From contig NZ_JNWQ01000041.1 of NCBI RefSeq assembly GCF_000716875.1, forward strand, positions 1-58,355: DNA of 58,355 nucleotides, given 5' to 3'. Positions 27,068 to 40,003 of this stretch are shown in pieces. Under the pieces are notes generated by a model, which was not told the DNA's origin, did not search any database, and saw nothing but the letters and a program-made list of their open reading frames with translations. This DNA comes from Streptomyces novaecaesareae (lineage in GTDB: Bacteria > Actinomycetota > Actinomycetes > Streptomycetales > Streptomycetaceae). Both the position numbers and the translations under genes were made by a program. The stretch's first letter is position 1. Every line of letters begins with the position of its first letter.

Positions 27068-28401
27068 TCACCGGCCGTCCGGCTGCTCAACACCGCGGCG
27101 TCCTGGTCGCCCGACTGCTGGACAAGGCCTGCGGAGCTCGTCGCCGTACGGGCGAAACTCTGCCTCAGGACCGCCAGCATACCGACGACGGTGGCCACGG
27201 AACCGGCCGCGTAGGCCAGGATCACGCGGGTGGACACCTCCCCCGGCAGGAAGGTCACCCCCGCGAGGACCGCGGTGCCGACCGCCCAGCAGAGCAGCTG
27301 GAGGTTGTGTCGCTTGAATACCATCAACGCCTGGCCGAGCACCATCGCGAACATGTACGCCACGGTTCCGGCGGACAACCAGAAGAAGTCGAGGCAGCCG
27401 AGCACCGGCTTCGCCCCGAACAGCACCTGGATCAGCCAGGGGCCGAGGGCGACGGCGGGGATTCCGCCGAGCAGCCCGAGCAGGCCCACCACCGCACCGA
27501 TCCGGCGGAGCATACCGGTGAACGCGGCCCGGTCCCCCACCGCGATCGCCGCGGAGAGGCCGTTGAGCAGCGAGGCCTGCAGCGAGCCGAAGACGAACAG
27601 CGGCACCCGGGCCAGCACCAGCGCGTTGAGCAGGGCGGCGATCAGCGCGGACTCGGTGGGCGCGAGCAGCTTGGTGCTCACCACGGCGGCGTTGACCACG
27701 ACCTGCGAGAGCAGGGTCGAGCAGATCAGCAGGCCCAGGCCGGAGCAGAGCTCGGACCAGCCGACCTGCTCACCGGGCTTGACCGCGCGCAGCAGCGGGG
27801 GCAGCGTGGCGATCGTGGCCAGGATCGGCGCGACGGCCAGGATCAGGCTGAACGCGAGCGCCGAGTGCACCCCGGCCGCGCCGAAGCCGAAGGCCAGGCC
27901 GATCCGCAGACCGCCGTCCAGCCCCAGCTGGGTGCCGTACGCCCCGAAGCGGCCGAGGCCGGCCAGGACGCCGCGGGTGAGGTAGCAGACCGCCATGCCG
28001 GTGAACGCACCGCCGAGCGCCAGCACCAGCGAGCGGTCGCCGTGGAACATCGCCCGGGCGATCGGGCCGGAGGCGGCGCCGAGGACGAGCAGGGTCGCGC
28101 CGAGGATCCCGCCGGTGAGCAGGGTCGCCCGGCGCAGCACCGGTGCGGCGCCGTGGCCGAGCGCCGCGCGCGCGGAGACGATCCGGGTGAGTTCCTGCTC
28201 GATCGGGAAGAAGACGCCGATGCCGACGGACATCACGATCGTCCACAGCAGGGAGACGTTCGCCATGTCGTCGACCGACAGGCTGTGGCCCGCCACCCCG
28301 AGGTGGATGTAGGAGGCGGCGCCCAATACGACGGTGCCGCCGGCCACCGCCAGGGTTCCCGGCGGTAGCGCGGCAGCGACCTTCGTCAACGCTTTCTTCA
28401 C
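27064..28401 (-). CDS. Wzx-like polysaccharide flippase
   Basis: A 445-residue protein with about 12 hydrophobic segments in the MOP/polysaccharide-export arrangement, starting VKKALTKVAAALPPG and containing LTRIVSARAALGHGA after TM2. It probably flips lipid-linked glycans across the plasma membrane. The start is GTG at 28401, overlapping the rmlD stop by 4 nt (GTGA); the longer open frame is in another gene's reading frame. It lies directly after rmlB-rmlD and before two GT2 genes. Confidence 0.82.
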   Translation of the reverse strand: MKKALTKVAAALPPGTLAVAGGTVVLGAASYIHLGVAGHSLSVDDMANVSLLWTIVMSVGIGVFFPIEQELTRIVSARAALGHGAAPVLRRATLLTGGILGATLLVLGAASGPIARAMFHGDRSLVLALGGAFTGMAVCYLTRGVLAGLGRFGAYGTQLGLDGGLRIGLAFGFGAAGVHSALAFSLILAVAPILATIATLPPLLRAVKPGEQVGWSELCSGLGLLICSTLLSQVVVNAAVVSTKLLAPTESALIAALLNALVLARVPLFVFGSLQASLLNGLSAAIAVGDRAAFTGMLRRIGAVVGLLGLLGGIPAVALGPWLIQVLFGAKPVLGCLDFFWLSAGTVAYMFAMVLGQALMVFKRHNLQLLCWAVGTAVLAGVTFLPGEVSTRVILAYAAGSVATVVGMLAVLRQSFARTATSSAGLVQQSGDQDAAVLSSRTAGE

Positions 28402-29333
28402 TGAGGTCTGTCGCTCTCGGTGCTCCGGGCCGTGGCGGCCAGTTCGGCGAAGACGGGCTGGTCCAGGGCCTCGGCCAGCATGGCCCGCCACTCGGGCAGC
28501 GGCGCCAGCCCGGCGGCGGCCCAGCGGTCGTGGGCCAGCACGCTGAAGGCGGGGCGGACGGCCGGGCGGACGAACGCCTCCGAGGTGGTGGGGCGGATCC
28601 GCTCCGGGTCGAGCCCGCTCAGCGCGTAGGTCTCGCGGGCCAGCCCGCACCAGGTGGTCCGGCCGCTCGCGGTGCCGTGGTAGACCCCGGCCGGGGCCTC
28701 GCCGGCGAGTGCGGCGCGGCCGAGCTCGACCAGGCGGCCGGCGAGCGCGTACGACCAGGTCGGCTGGCCGTGCTGGTCGTCGACGACGTCCAGGGTGTCC
28801 CGCTGGGCGGCCAGCTTGAGCATGGTGGCCACGAAGTTCGGGCCGTGCTCGCCGTACAGCCAGGCGGTGCGCACCACGTAGCCGTGCTCGGGGAGGAGCT
28901 CGGCGACGGCCTGCTCCCCCACCAGCTTGCTGCGGCCGTACGCGTTGACCGGCGCGGTCGGGGCGTCCTCCGGGCAGGGCTCGGTGGCGTCGCCCGGGAG
29001 GACGTAGTCGGTGGAGACGTGCAGCAGCCGGGCGCCGGTCTTGGCGCAGGCCGCGGCCAGGTGGCGCACGCCGGTGCCGTTGACGGCGGTGGCGGCGTCC
29101 TCCTCGGTCTCCGCACCGTCGACGTTCGTCCACGCGGCGCAGTTGACCACGAGGTCGTGGCCGTCGACGGCGGCCTGCACGGCCGCCGCGTCGGTGATGT
29201 CGAGGTCGGCCCGGCGCAGCGCGGTGACCTCGGCGGTCGGGTCGGCGGCGAGCACCGCCAGCAGGTCCCGCCCGAGCATCCCGGCCGCGCCGGTGACCAG
29301 CCAGCGCACCCGGCCGGTGGCGTTCGCGGTCAC
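28398..29333 (-). CDS. rmlD: dTDP-4-dehydrorhamnose reductase
   Basis: Last step of dTDP-L-rhamnose synthesis, NAD(P)H-dependent. The 311-residue SDR protein has the nucleotide loop TGAAGMLG, STDYVLPGD and the catalytic YGRSK. The start is GTG at 29333, overlapping the rmlB stop by 4 nt (GTGA), so the 12 codons of open frame upstream are not used. It forms an operon with rmlB. Confidence 0.93.
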   Translation of the reverse strand: MTANATGRVRWLVTGAAGMLGRDLLAVLAADPTAEVTALRRADLDITDAAAVQAAVDGHDLVVNCAAWTNVDGAETEEDAATAVNGTGVRHLAAACAKTGARLLHVSTDYVLPGDATEPCPEDAPTAPVNAYGRSKLVGEQAVAELLPEHGYVVRTAWLYGEHGPNFVATMLKLAAQRDTLDVVDDQHGQPTWSYALAGRLVELGRAALAGEAPAGVYHGTASGRTTWCGLARETYALSGLDPERIRPTTSEAFVRPAVRPAFSVLAHDRWAAAGLAPLPEWRAMLAEALDQPVFAELAATARSTESDRPQ

Positions 29334-30307
29334 TTCGCCAGGGCCGCCTTCTGCTTCAGCGGCTCCCACCAGGCGCGGTTCTCGCGGTACCAGGCGATGG
29401 TCGCGGCGAGGCCGTCCTCGAAGCGGACCTGCGGCTCGTAGCCGAGCTCCTCGCGGATCTTGCTGATGTCGATCGAGTAGCGCAGGTCGTGGCCCTTGCG
29501 GTCCTCGACGTGCTCGACCATGTCCCAGCCCGCGCCGGCGGCCTCCAGCAGCAGGCCGGTCAGCTCCTTGTTGGTGGCCTCGGTGCCGCCGCCGATGTTG
29601 TACACCTCACCCGCGCGGCCGCCGCGCATGACCAGCTCGATGCCCCGGCAGTGGTCGGAGACGTGCAGCCAGTCGCGGACGTTGCCACCGTCGCCGTACA
29701 GCGGCACCTTCTTGCCGTCGATCAGGTTGGTGGTGAACAGCGGGATGACCTTCTCCGGGAACTGGTAGTGCCCGTAGTTGTTGGAGCAGCGGGTCACCAC
29801 GACGTCCATGCCGTGGGTGCGGTGGTACGCCAGCGCCAGCAGGTCGGAGGAGGCCTTGGAGGCCGAGTACGGGGAGTTCGGCTCCAGCGGCCAGGTCTCC
29901 GTCCAGGAGCCCTCGCTGATCGAGCCGTACACCTCGTCGGTGGAGATGTGCACGAAGCGGCCGACGCCGTGCTTGCGGGCGGCGTCCAGGAGGACCTGGG
30001 TGCCCACGACGTTGGTCAGCACGAACGGGCCCGCACCGGCGATCGACCGGTCGACGTGGGACTCGGCGGCGAAGTGCACGACGACGTCGTGGCCCGCCAT
30101 GACCTGGTCGACGGCGTCGACATCGCAGATGTCGCCCTGGACGAAGGTGTAGCCCTGGTGGTCGGCCACCGGGGCCAGGTTCTCCAGGACGCCCGAGTAG
30201 GTGAGCTTGTCAAAGACGGTGATCCGGGCGCTCTCGTCCGCTCCGAGGAGCTGACGGACGAACTCCGAACCAATGAATCCGGCGCCGCCGGTCACGAGGA
30301 TGCGCAT
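29330..30307 (-). CDS. rmlB: dTDP-glucose 4,6-dehydratase
   Basis: Converts dTDP-glucose to dTDP-4-keto-6-deoxyglucose. The 325-residue extended SDR has GGAGFIGS at the N-terminus, the STDEVYG acid-base motif and YSASKA at the catalytic Tyr/Lys. It is the first gene of the minus-strand glycan operon and is divergent from rmlA. No Shine-Dalgarno precedes the ATG, and a -10-like TAGACT ends 9 nt upstream. Confidence 0.95.
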   Translation of the reverse strand: MRILVTGGAGFIGSEFVRQLLGADESARITVFDKLTYSGVLENLAPVADHQGYTFVQGDICDVDAVDQVMAGHDVVVHFAAESHVDRSIAGAGPFVLTNVVGTQVLLDAARKHGVGRFVHISTDEVYGSISEGSWTETWPLEPNSPYSASKASSDLLALAYHRTHGMDVVVTRCSNNYGHYQFPEKVIPLFTTNLIDGKKVPLYGDGGNVRDWLHVSDHCRGIELVMRGGRAGEVYNIGGGTEATNKELTGLLLEAAGAGWDMVEHVEDRKGHDLRYSIDISKIREELGYEPQVRFEDGLAATIAWYRENRAWWEPLKQKAALAK

Positions 30308-30316
30308 AATGCGCGT

Positions 30317-30322
30317 AGTCTA
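30317..30322 (-). promoter_or_regulatory. -10 box of rmlB, near-leaderless
   Basis: TAGACT on the minus strand ends 9 nt before the rmlB ATG, placing transcription start within about 3 nt of the start codon. No ribosome-binding site is present. A -35 box is not obvious in the GC-rich upstream sequence. Confidence 0.5.
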
Positions 30323-30386
30323 CCGCCGCCCGAGCGGCCTCCCGCCCCGCCCCCCACCGGCCCCCACCGGCCCCCGGGTTCTCGAA

Positions 30387-30392
30387 TAAGGT
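30387..30392 (+). promoter_or_regulatory. -10 box of rmlA, leaderless
   Basis: TAAGGT at 30387-30392 is followed by 6 nt and the ATG at 30399, so transcription is predicted to start at the A of ATG. No ribosome-binding site is present. Upstream is a run of CCACCGGCCC repeats with no clear -35. Confidence 0.55.
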
Positions 30393-30398
30393 GCACCC

Positions 30399-31274
30399 AT
30401 GCGTGGAATCCTCCTGGCCGGCGGCACCGGCTCACGGCTGTGGCCCTTGACCCGAGCGGTGTCGAAGCAGCTCCTCCCGGTCTTCGACAAGCCGATGATC
30501 TACTACCCCCTCTCGACCCTGGTGATGGCCGGGATAAGTGAAATCCTGATCATCACCACCCCGAACGACCGGGACCAGTTCGAACGGCTGCTGGGTGACG
30601 GTTCCCAGTTCGGCCTGAAGCTCCAGTACGCCGTCCAGGAGAAGCCCGAGGGCATCGCCCAGGCCTTCGTGCTCGGCGCGGACTTCATCGGCGACGAGCC
30701 GGTGGCCCTCATCCTCGGCGACAACATCTTCCACGGCAGCGGCCTCGGCACCGCCCTGACCGAGCACTCGGACATCAAGGGCGGCCGGGTCTTCGCCTAC
30801 CCGGTGGCCGACCCGACCGCGTACGGCGTGGTCGAGTTCGACGAGAGCGGCCAGGTCATCTCCATCGAGGAGAAGCCGACCGAGCCCAAGTCCCGCTACG
30901 CCGTCCCCGGCCTGTACTTCTACGACAACCGGGTCGTCGAGATCGCCCGCAACCTGAAGCCCAGCGCCCGCGGCGAGCTGGAGATCACCGCCGTCAACGA
31001 CGCGTACCTGCGCACCGGCGACCTGCACGTCACGATCCTCGACCGCGGCACCGCCTGGCTGGACACCGGCACCTTCGTGTCGATGGTCCAGGCCTCGGAG
31101 TTCGTCCGGGTCATCGAGGAGCGCCAGGGCTTCAAGATCGGCTGCATCGAGGAGGCGGTCTGGCGGGCCGGCCTGATCGACGACGCGCAGCTGCGCGAGC
31201 TCGCCGAGCCGCTGCTGAAGAGCGGCTACGGCCAGTACCTGGTGACCCTGCTCGACGAGGCGGCCGCCCAGTGA
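30399..31274 (+). CDS. rmlA: Glucose-1-phosphate thymidylyltransferase
   Basis: First step of dTDP-rhamnose synthesis: glucose-1-phosphate plus dTTP to dTDP-glucose. The 291-residue protein has [30 protein letters not shown] and ILGDNIFHG, all signature segments. It is divergent from rmlB and overlaps rmlC by 4 nt. RmlA enzymes are often feedback-inhibited by dTDP-rhamnose. Confidence 0.96.
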   Translation: MRGILLAGGTGSRLWPLTRAVSKQLLPVFDKPMIYYPLSTLVMAGISEILIITTPNDRDQFERLLGDGSQFGLKLQYAVQEKPEGIAQAFVLGADFIGDEPVALILGDNIFHGSGLGTALTEHSDIKGGRVFAYPVADPTAYGVVEFDESGQVISIEEKPTEPKSRYAVPGLYFYDNRVVEIARNLKPSARGELEITAVNDAYLRTGDLHVTILDRGTAWLDTGTFVSMVQASEFVRVIEERQGFKIGCIEEAVWRAGLIDDAQLRELAEPLLKSGYGQYLVTLLDEAAAQ

Positions 31275-31870
31275 AGTTCCGTGAACTCTCCATCGAGGGC
31301 GCCTTCGAGATCACCCCTCAGGTGCACGGCGACGCCCGCGGCCACTTCACCGAGTGGTACCGCTTCGACCTGCTCGCCGAGGTCGTCGGCCACCCGCTGA
31401 ACCTGGCTCAGGCCAACCTGTCGCTCTCCGCCAAGGACGTCGTCCGCGGCATCCACTTCGCGGACGTCCCGCCCGGCCAGGCCAAGTACGTCGCCTGCAC
31501 CCGCGGCGCGGTGCTCGACGTCATCGTGGACCTGCGGGTCGGCTCGCCGACGTTCGGGAAGTGGGAGGGCGTCCGCCTGGACGACACCGAGCGCAAGGCC
31601 GTCTACATCCCCGAGGGCCTCGGCCACGGCTTCTGCGCGCTCACCGACGACGCGACGCTGACCTACCTCTGCTCGGCGACGTACAACCCGACCGGCGAGC
31701 ACGGCGTGCACCCGCTGGACCCGGACCTCGGCATCGAGTGGCCGGCCGAGGCCCCGCAGCTGTCGGCCCGCGACGCGGTCGCGCCGTCGCTCGCGGAGGC
31801 CCTCGCCGGCGGTCTGCTGCCGGACTACGAGGCCTGCAAGGCCTACACGGAGTCGCTGAAGCAGCAGTAA
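31271..31870 (+). CDS. rmlC: dTDP-4-dehydrorhamnose 3,5-epimerase
   Basis: Epimerises dTDP-4-keto-6-deoxyglucose before reduction by RmlD. The 199-residue cupin has [13 protein letters not shown], the catalytic His in VRGIHFAD, and [10 protein letters not shown]. It overlaps rmlA by 4 nt (GTGA), so rmlAC form one transcript ending in the terminator at 31887. All four rml genes are thus present, split over two divergent operons. Confidence 0.95.
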   Translation: MKFRELSIEGAFEITPQVHGDARGHFTEWYRFDLLAEVVGHPLNLAQANLSLSAKDVVRGIHFADVPPGQAKYVACTRGAVLDVIVDLRVGSPTFGKWEGVRLDDTERKAVYIPEGLGHGFCALTDDATLTYLCSATYNPTGEHGVHPLDPDLGIEWPAEAPQLSARDAVAPSLAEALAGGLLPDYEACKAYTESLKQQ

Positions 31871-31886
31871 CGGCAAGGCCCGGAAC

Positions 31887-31928
31887 CGACGGAGGGGACG
31901 CGTGCAGCGGCACGCGTCCCCTCCGTCG
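31887..31928. terminator. Bidirectional terminator between rmlC and gtrA
   Basis: A perfect 19-bp stem (31887-31905 with 31910-31928) with an AGCG loop sits between two convergent genes and can serve both strands. Confidence 0.85.
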
Positions 31929-31956
31929 TCATTGCCGGCCGCCCGGCCGGTCGTGG

Positions 31957-32415
31957 TCAGCGCTTCCGGAAGACCCAGACCTTGAGGAGGACGAACCGGG
32001 CCACCGTGGCGAGGCCGTTCGCCACCACCAGCCCGGTCACCTCGACCACCCGGGACGCGTGCGGCACCGCCGCGTCGAGCAGCGCCAGGGCGCCGCTGCT
32101 CAGGCCCAGCCCGATCAGGAACGCGACCGCGCCCTGGAGTTGGTGGCGCACCGCGCCGTCCGAGCCGGTGATGCCGAAGGTGAAGCGGCGGTTGGCCGCG
32201 GTGTTGGCCACCGCACTGACGGCCAGCGCGACCAGGTTGGCCACCTGCGAGGAGGCGGCCAGGCGCAGGAGGACGAACAGCGCCAGGTAGAAGAGCGTGC
32301 TCAGCACGCCGATGACCAGGAACGACGGCAGTTGGCGCCGCATCCCGGGCGAGCCGGCGGCCTGTCCGTCGTGCTCGTCGTGCTCGCCCCGGTCCGTGGA
32401 GAGGATCTCGTTCAC
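31957..32415 (-). CDS. GtrA-like small membrane protein
   Basis: A 152-residue protein with a charged N-terminus and four hydrophobic segments, containing RRQLPSFLVIGVLSTLFYL and NTAANRRFTFG, the GtrA family hallmark, and ending VLLKVWVFRKR. GtrA proteins are thought to flip or retain polyprenyl-linked sugars. The GTG start overlaps the stop of the upstream GtrB-like transferase by 4 nt. Confidence 0.82.
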   Translation of the reverse strand: MNEILSTDRGEHDEHDGQAAGSPGMRRQLPSFLVIGVLSTLFYLALFVLLRLAASSQVANLVALAVSAVANTAANRRFTFGITGSDGAVRHQLQGAVAFLIGLGLSSGALALLDAAVPHASRVVEVTGLVVANGLATVARFVLLKVWVFRKR

Positions 32416-33374
32416 TCGCCCGTCCCGTACCGGTCCTGCTCCTCGGCCGAGTCGTAGCCGACGAAGTAGGCCGGCCGCGCCTGGACCGCCGAGTAGATCC
32501 GGCCGACGTACTCGCCGAGCAGGCCGACGCAGACCAGCTGGACGGCACCGAGGAACAGCATCCCTATGAACAGCGAGGACCAGCCGGGCACGGTGGAGCC
32601 GACCGCGTACGCGATCGTGGTGTAGAGCGCCAGCGCGATGCAGACCAGGAAGCTGAACAGCCCGAGCCAGGTGGCCAGCCGCAGCGGGGACGCGGAGAAG
32701 TTGGTGACGCTGTCCAGCGCGAGCCGGATCATCTTGGACAGCGGGTAGTGGGTGCTGCCGGCGACCCGCTCCTCGCGGACGTAGACCACCTCGCCGCTGG
32801 GGAATCCCAGCCACGGCACCAGCAGCCGGTAGACCGGCTGGTGCTCGGGCATCGCCTTGAGCGCGTCCACCGCGGCCCGGCTGAGCAGTCGGTAGTCGCC
32901 GGCCTGGTTGGGCATCCGCTTGCCGACCAGCTTGCGCATCAGCCAGTAGTACGCCCCGGCGGTCTGCCGCTTGAAGAAGGTGTCGGTGCCGCGGTCGCCG
33001 CGGACGCCGTAGACGATGTCGAGGTGCTGCTCGCGGGCGAGCGCCAGCATCTCGGGGATCTTCTCCGGCGGGTCCTGCAGGTCGGCGTCGATGGAGACGA
33101 CGTAGTCGCCGAAGGCCCGGTGGATGCCGGCGGTGAGCGCGGCCTGGTGCCCGGAGTTGCGGGCGAAGCGGACGATGCGGAACTCCGGCCAGTCCTGGCG
33201 GATCTTCTGCATCAGCACCGGCGTCGCGTCGGTGCTGCCGTCGTCGACGCCGACCACCTCGTAGGCGACGTCGAGCCCGTCGAGGATCGGCCGCAGCCGC
33301 TCGACCGTCAGCGGGAGCGCCTCCTGCTCGTTGTAGATCGGCATCACGACCGACAACAGCGGTGCGGTTGACAT
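32412..33374 (-). CDS. GT2 transferase, GtrB/polyprenyl-phosphate glycosyltransferase
   Basis: A 320-residue protein with a GT-A domain (SVVMPIYNEQEALPL, VGVDDGSTD, SIDADLQDPP) and two C-terminal membrane helices (about 235-260 and 270-293). This matches GtrB/DPM-like enzymes that load a sugar onto undecaprenyl phosphate. It is followed by and overlaps the GtrA gene. The two form a lipid-linked-sugar module next to the rhamnose genes. Confidence 0.85.
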   Translation of the reverse strand: MSTAPLLSVVMPIYNEQEALPLTVERLRPILDGLDVAYEVVGVDDGSTDATPVLMQKIRQDWPEFRIVRFARNSGHQAALTAGIHRAFGDYVVSIDADLQDPPEKIPEMLALAREQHLDIVYGVRGDRGTDTFFKRQTAGAYYWLMRKLVGKRMPNQAGDYRLLSRAAVDALKAMPEHQPVYRLLVPWLGFPSGEVVYVREERVAGSTHYPLSKMIRLALDSVTNFSASPLRLATWLGLFSFLVCIALALYTTIAYAVGSTVPGWSSLFIGMLFLGAVQLVCVGLLGEYVGRIYSAVQARPAYFVGYDSAEEQDRYGTGE

Positions 33375-33490
33375 GCGTTGGGTCCCACTTTCCGCGACGG
33401 CGGGAGCTTGTTGGTGGCCTGACCATAACAGTCACCGATGAGCGGCCGGTGAAAGGTGGCGCGCTCCCGTGAGGGCCACCTGAAGGAACG

Positions 33491-33532
33491 CCGAAGGGCC
33501 CCGCGCACCGAGCGGTGTGCGGGGCCCTTCGG
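33491..33532 (-). terminator. Terminator after tuf
   Basis: A 19-bp stem with one mismatch (33491-33509 with 33514-33532) and a 4-nt loop lies 38 nt past the tuf stop. It is GC-rich without a T-tract. Confidence 0.8.
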
Positions 33533-33569
33533 ACTCAGCCTGTACGAGGCAGGCAGGTCAGAGCATCAA

Positions 33570-34763
<1,194 letters not shown>

Positions 34764-34878
34764 TGAGTCCTCCTGAGGACAGTTCCTGTACGCCGTGCTG
34801 ACGTCAGTTGGTCTTGATCGGGCTGGGTCCGTGGTGCCGGAAGCACCTCGTACCGTCCCGCGGGTAGGGGCCGGAGGC

Positions 34879-34908
34879 CCCGGGAGGATCCGTCCGGATC
34901 CTCCCGGG
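34879..34908 (-). terminator. Hairpin between fusA and tuf
   Basis: A perfect 14-bp inverted repeat (34879-34892 with 34895-34908) with only 2 nt between arms, so the working loop is slightly larger. It may attenuate tuf or mark the fusA 3' end. I see no convincing tuf promoter in the rest of this gap. Confidence 0.55.
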
Positions 34909-34981
34909 TCGCCTCCTAATAGCCTAAGGGGTCGGAATCATCCCGAATGTCGGACTGATCCCGAGGCCGGCAGAGCCGAAC

Positions 34982-37087
<2,106 letters not shown>

Positions 37088-37126
37088 GGTGGCTCGTTCT
37101 CTCTCTGTCTAGTGACGGGGTACGGA

Positions 37127-37597
37127 CTACCAGCGGTAGTGCGCGAAGGCCTTGTTGGACTCGGCCATCTTGTGGGTGTCCTCGCGACGCTTCACGGAAG
37201 CGCCCAGGCCGTTGCTGGCGTCGAGGATCTCGTTCATCAGGCGCTCGGTCATGGTCTTCTCGCGACGGGCGCGGGAGTAACCGACCATCCAGCGCAGCGC
37301 CAGGGTGCTGGCGCGGCCCGGACGGACCTCGACCGGAACCTGGTAGGTCGCGCCACCGACACGGCGGGACTTGACCTCGAGGGCCGGCTTGACGTTCTCC
37401 AGCGCGCGCTTCAGCGTGACGACCGGGTCCGAGCCGGTCTTCTCACGGACGCCCTCAAGGGCGCCGTAGACGATCCGCTCGGCGGTGGAGCGCTTGCCGT
37501 GCAGCAGGATCTTGTTGACCAGCTGGGTGACGACCGGGGAGCCGTAAACCGGGTCGATGATGACCGGGCGCTTCGGGGCGGGGCCCTTACGAGGCAT
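37127..37597 (-). CDS. rpsG: 30S ribosomal protein S7
   Basis: Small-subunit head protein. The 156 residues start [19 protein letters not shown] and have [20 protein letters not shown]. It follows rpsL by 2 nt. Confidence 0.97.
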   Translation of the reverse strand: MPRKGPAPKRPVIIDPVYGSPVVTQLVNKILLHGKRSTAERIVYGALEGVREKTGSDPVVTLKRALENVKPALEVKSRRVGGATYQVPVEVRPGRASTLALRWMVGYSRARREKTMTERLMNEILDASNGLGASVKRREDTHKMAESNKAFAHYRW

Positions 37598-37599
37598 TC

Positions 37600-37971
37600 T
37601 TACTTCTCCTTCTTGGCGCCGTAGCGGCTGCGAGCCTGCTTGCGGTTCTTGACACCCTGGGTGTCAAGCGAACCGCGGATGATCTTGTAGCGGACACCAG
37701 GAAGGTCCTTCACACGACCACCGCGCACCAGCACGATGGAGTGCTCCTGCAGGTTGTGGCCCTCGCCCGGGATGTAAGCGGTGACCTCGATCCCGCTGGT
37801 GAGGCGCACACGGGCGACCTTGCGGAGAGCCGAGTTCGGCTTCTTCGGGGTGGTCGTGTACACACGCGTGCAGACCCCACGGCGCTGCGGGGAACCCTTC
37901 AGCGCGGGAGTCTTGTTCTTCTCGACCTTGTCCTGCCGGCCCTTTCGGACCAGCTGCTGGATCGTAGGCAC
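37600..37971 (-). CDS. rpsL: 30S ribosomal protein S12
   Basis: Decoding-centre protein of the small subunit. The 123-residue protein starts at GTG 37971 ([11 protein letters not shown]), preceded by GGAGAAAC; no ATG start fits. The streptomycin-sensitive residues are present: Lys in TPKKPNS and Lys in GRVKDLPG, so this is a wild-type, fidelity-normal allele. It is first in the str operon. Confidence 0.97.
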   Translation of the reverse strand: MPTIQQLVRKGRQDKVEKNKTPALKGSPQRRGVCTRVYTTTPKKPNSALRKVARVRLTSGIEVTAYIPGEGHNLQEHSIVLVRGGRVKDLPGVRYKIIRGSLDTQGVKNRKQARSRYGAKKEK

Positions 37972-38351
37972 CGTTTCTCCGTTTTCTGTGTGCCAAGGCT
38001 TGGTGGAACTAACCTGCGGTGTCTCCCTCGCACACGGCCCCGTGGTTCGACCCACGCGGTCGGGTGTGTTGGGCTTGTTACGACACGGAATCCCATGGCT
38101 GATGTACAGCGACGGCGCTCTACGCGCGGGGCGCTGTGAGGCGCTCCGGCTCGGCGCGGCGACCGGTGTGCATGCACGCACAAGGACCCGGGGACACCCC
38201 AGGCACAAGGTCAGAGCGTACCTAGCGCATCGGGCGCGGTCAAAACAAATGCAACGCCGCAGGTCGCGGGGCTTGCGCCGGAAGCGGTACCGGAGCCCGC
38301 CCGGAACGGGGGCCCTGTACCACAACCGCGCTCCCCCCGCACGGCGAAACC
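37972..38351 (-). other. rpsL leader region
   Basis: A 380-bp non-coding stretch between rpsL and the DUF2142 gene. It holds the str promoter candidate at 38215-38243 and a leader of about 240 nt. I recognise no gene, no T-tract terminator for a convergent gene, and no RNA motif. Confidence 0.5.
38215..38243 (-). promoter_or_regulatory. Candidate str operon promoter
   Basis: On the minus strand, TTGACC (38238-38243), 17-nt spacer, TACGCT (38215-38220). This is a good match to streptomycete housekeeping promoters and is the only one visible between DUF2142 and rpsL. Confidence 0.6.
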
Positions 38352-39953
38352 CTACGCCTCCACGTGGGCCCCGGCGAGCCGAGTGCGGCCCCCCGCGTCC
38401 TCCGCTCCGGGCACCTCGGACGGCTTCGGCCCGGTCCGCTCCCGGTTGTCCGAGACGGCCGCGAACAGCCCGAACGCGAGCGCGGCCAGCGTGTACACGG
38501 CCAGCCAGAGCGGCCAGCTGCCGGGCGGGGTCCAGTGGGCCGGGCTGATCAGCAGCGGGCCCTCGGTGCCGTCGGCGTTGCGGCGCAGCGCCCAGAGGAA
38601 GGCGGCGGCGTTGACCAGGGCGAGCGAGAAGCTGGAGATCACCAGCAGTCGGCGCCAGGCGAAGCCGCCCCAGGGCAGCCGCTCGTGGCAGAGCGCGGCG
38701 CACATGATCGGCAGTCCGACGGCGAACGGCAGCAGGTAACGGCCCTGCCAGATCATGCCGAGCTGACGCGCCTGCATGGCCTGTGCCGCTATCGGTATCA
38801 CCACGATGCCGACCATCACGCCGACGATCGCCAGGGTGTCCCGGAACCGGGCGTAGCACAGCGCGAGCATCGCCAGGGAGAGCACCACACCGCACCAGAC
38901 CAGCAGCGTCGCGGCCGGCGGCTGTGCGTCCAGCCAGCCGAAGTAGCCGATCATGTGCTTCATGTAGAGCAGGCCGTTGTCGAAGGTCTTCCGGGCCGCG
39001 CTCAGCGGGGTGAGGTCGCTCGGGGTGTCGATGACCGAGTTGTCCGGGTGGCTCGACGACCAGACCAGGGCCGAGCCGGCCGCGGCCAGCGCCCCTGCAC
39101 CCCAGGCCCAGGCCACCTTGCGGCGCAGCACGTCGCGCACCGCGCCCTTCTTGCTCAGCAGCAGCCCGAAGAAGAGGGCCCCGGCGAACCAGATCAGACC
39201 CAGCGGACGGATGCTGATCAGCACCAGTGCGCCGATGCCCAGCCGGGCCAGCCGGCGGTTCAGCAGGTACGGGTCCGGGCTCATCAGCATCGGCAGCCCG
39301 GCGCTCCAGACCAGGATGCCCGCCGCGATCTCCGGGCCGCTCGGGTTGACCACCCCGAACATGAACAGGGCCATCGGGGTGGCCGCGGTGATCACCCCGA
39401 GCAGGGTGAAGGAACGCCTGCGCCACTCCGCCGCCGAGACCACCGCGCTCGCCACCAGGGCGGAGCAGATCAGCGCCGACATCAGGCGCATCAGGTAGAA
39501 GGCCGCCTCACCGTGGACCAGGAGGCTGGGCCAGCCGACCGCGAAGTAGTACGCGGGGTGGTAGCGGCCGGCCGCCGTGGTCACCAGGGTCGTGCCGGGG
39601 CGGTCCCTGAGCTCCGGCGCGCAGGAGGCGGGCCGCTCGGACCGGAAGACGTAGCAGGCGTTGACGTCCTTCAGGTCCTGGTAGATGCGCGGGAGGACGA
39701 CGCCGGTCTCGGCGAACTTGCCGTCGATCCCGCCGACCACGTGCGGGACCATGACCTCACGGCCCTCGACCTGGCCGCGGGCGACGGCTGCCGCCCGGAT
39801 GAGGTGCGCGTGCTCGTCCGGCGAAGCGCCGGTCGGGGTGGAGAGCGACCAGGACGCGCTCAGGGCGAACAGGATCGCGAACGCCACGGCCCACAGCCGC
39901 CTCGGCGAGGACGCGAGCCGGTCGGCGAGGGACTTGACGGCGGTGATCATCAT
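38352..39953 (-). CDS. DUF2142 polytopic membrane protein
   Basis: A 533-residue protein with about 11 hydrophobic segments. After the first one, the loop [18 protein letters not shown] carries the Asp-Glu-His typical of DUF2142, a family with GT-C-like topology. The C-terminus is a polar tail. It starts at ATG 39953, 50 nt after the upstream GT-C-like gene, with which it probably forms an operon. A glycosyl-transfer role is inferred from fold and context only. Confidence 0.7.
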   Translation of the reverse strand: MMITAVKSLADRLASSPRRLWAVAFAILFALSASWSLSTPTGASPDEHAHLIRAAAVARGQVEGREVMVPHVVGGIDGKFAETGVVLPRIYQDLKDVNACYVFRSERPASCAPELRDRPGTTLVTTAAGRYHPAYYFAVGWPSLLVHGEAAFYLMRLMSALICSALVASAVVSAAEWRRRSFTLLGVITAATPMALFMFGVVNPSGPEIAAGILVWSAGLPMLMSPDPYLLNRRLARLGIGALVLISIRPLGLIWFAGALFFGLLLSKKGAVRDVLRRKVAWAWGAGALAAAGSALVWSSSHPDNSVIDTPSDLTPLSAARKTFDNGLLYMKHMIGYFGWLDAQPPAATLLVWCGVVLSLAMLALCYARFRDTLAIVGVMVGIVVIPIAAQAMQARQLGMIWQGRYLLPFAVGLPIMCAALCHERLPWGGFAWRRLLVISSFSLALVNAAAFLWALRRNADGTEGPLLISPAHWTPPGSWPLWLAVYTLAALAFGLFAAVSDNRERTGPKPSEVPGAEDAGGRTRLAGAHVEA

Positions 39954-40003
39954 CTGGAATGGGGCCTTCGGGTCAGTCCGAGCTCACGGGGCGGGAACTG
40001 GCG

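Noticed and set aside
27064..29133. A 689-codon open frame giving the flippase a long N-terminal extension
   Set aside because: The extension is rmlD read in another frame; the GTG at 28401 overlaps the rmlD stop by 4 nt and fits the family length.
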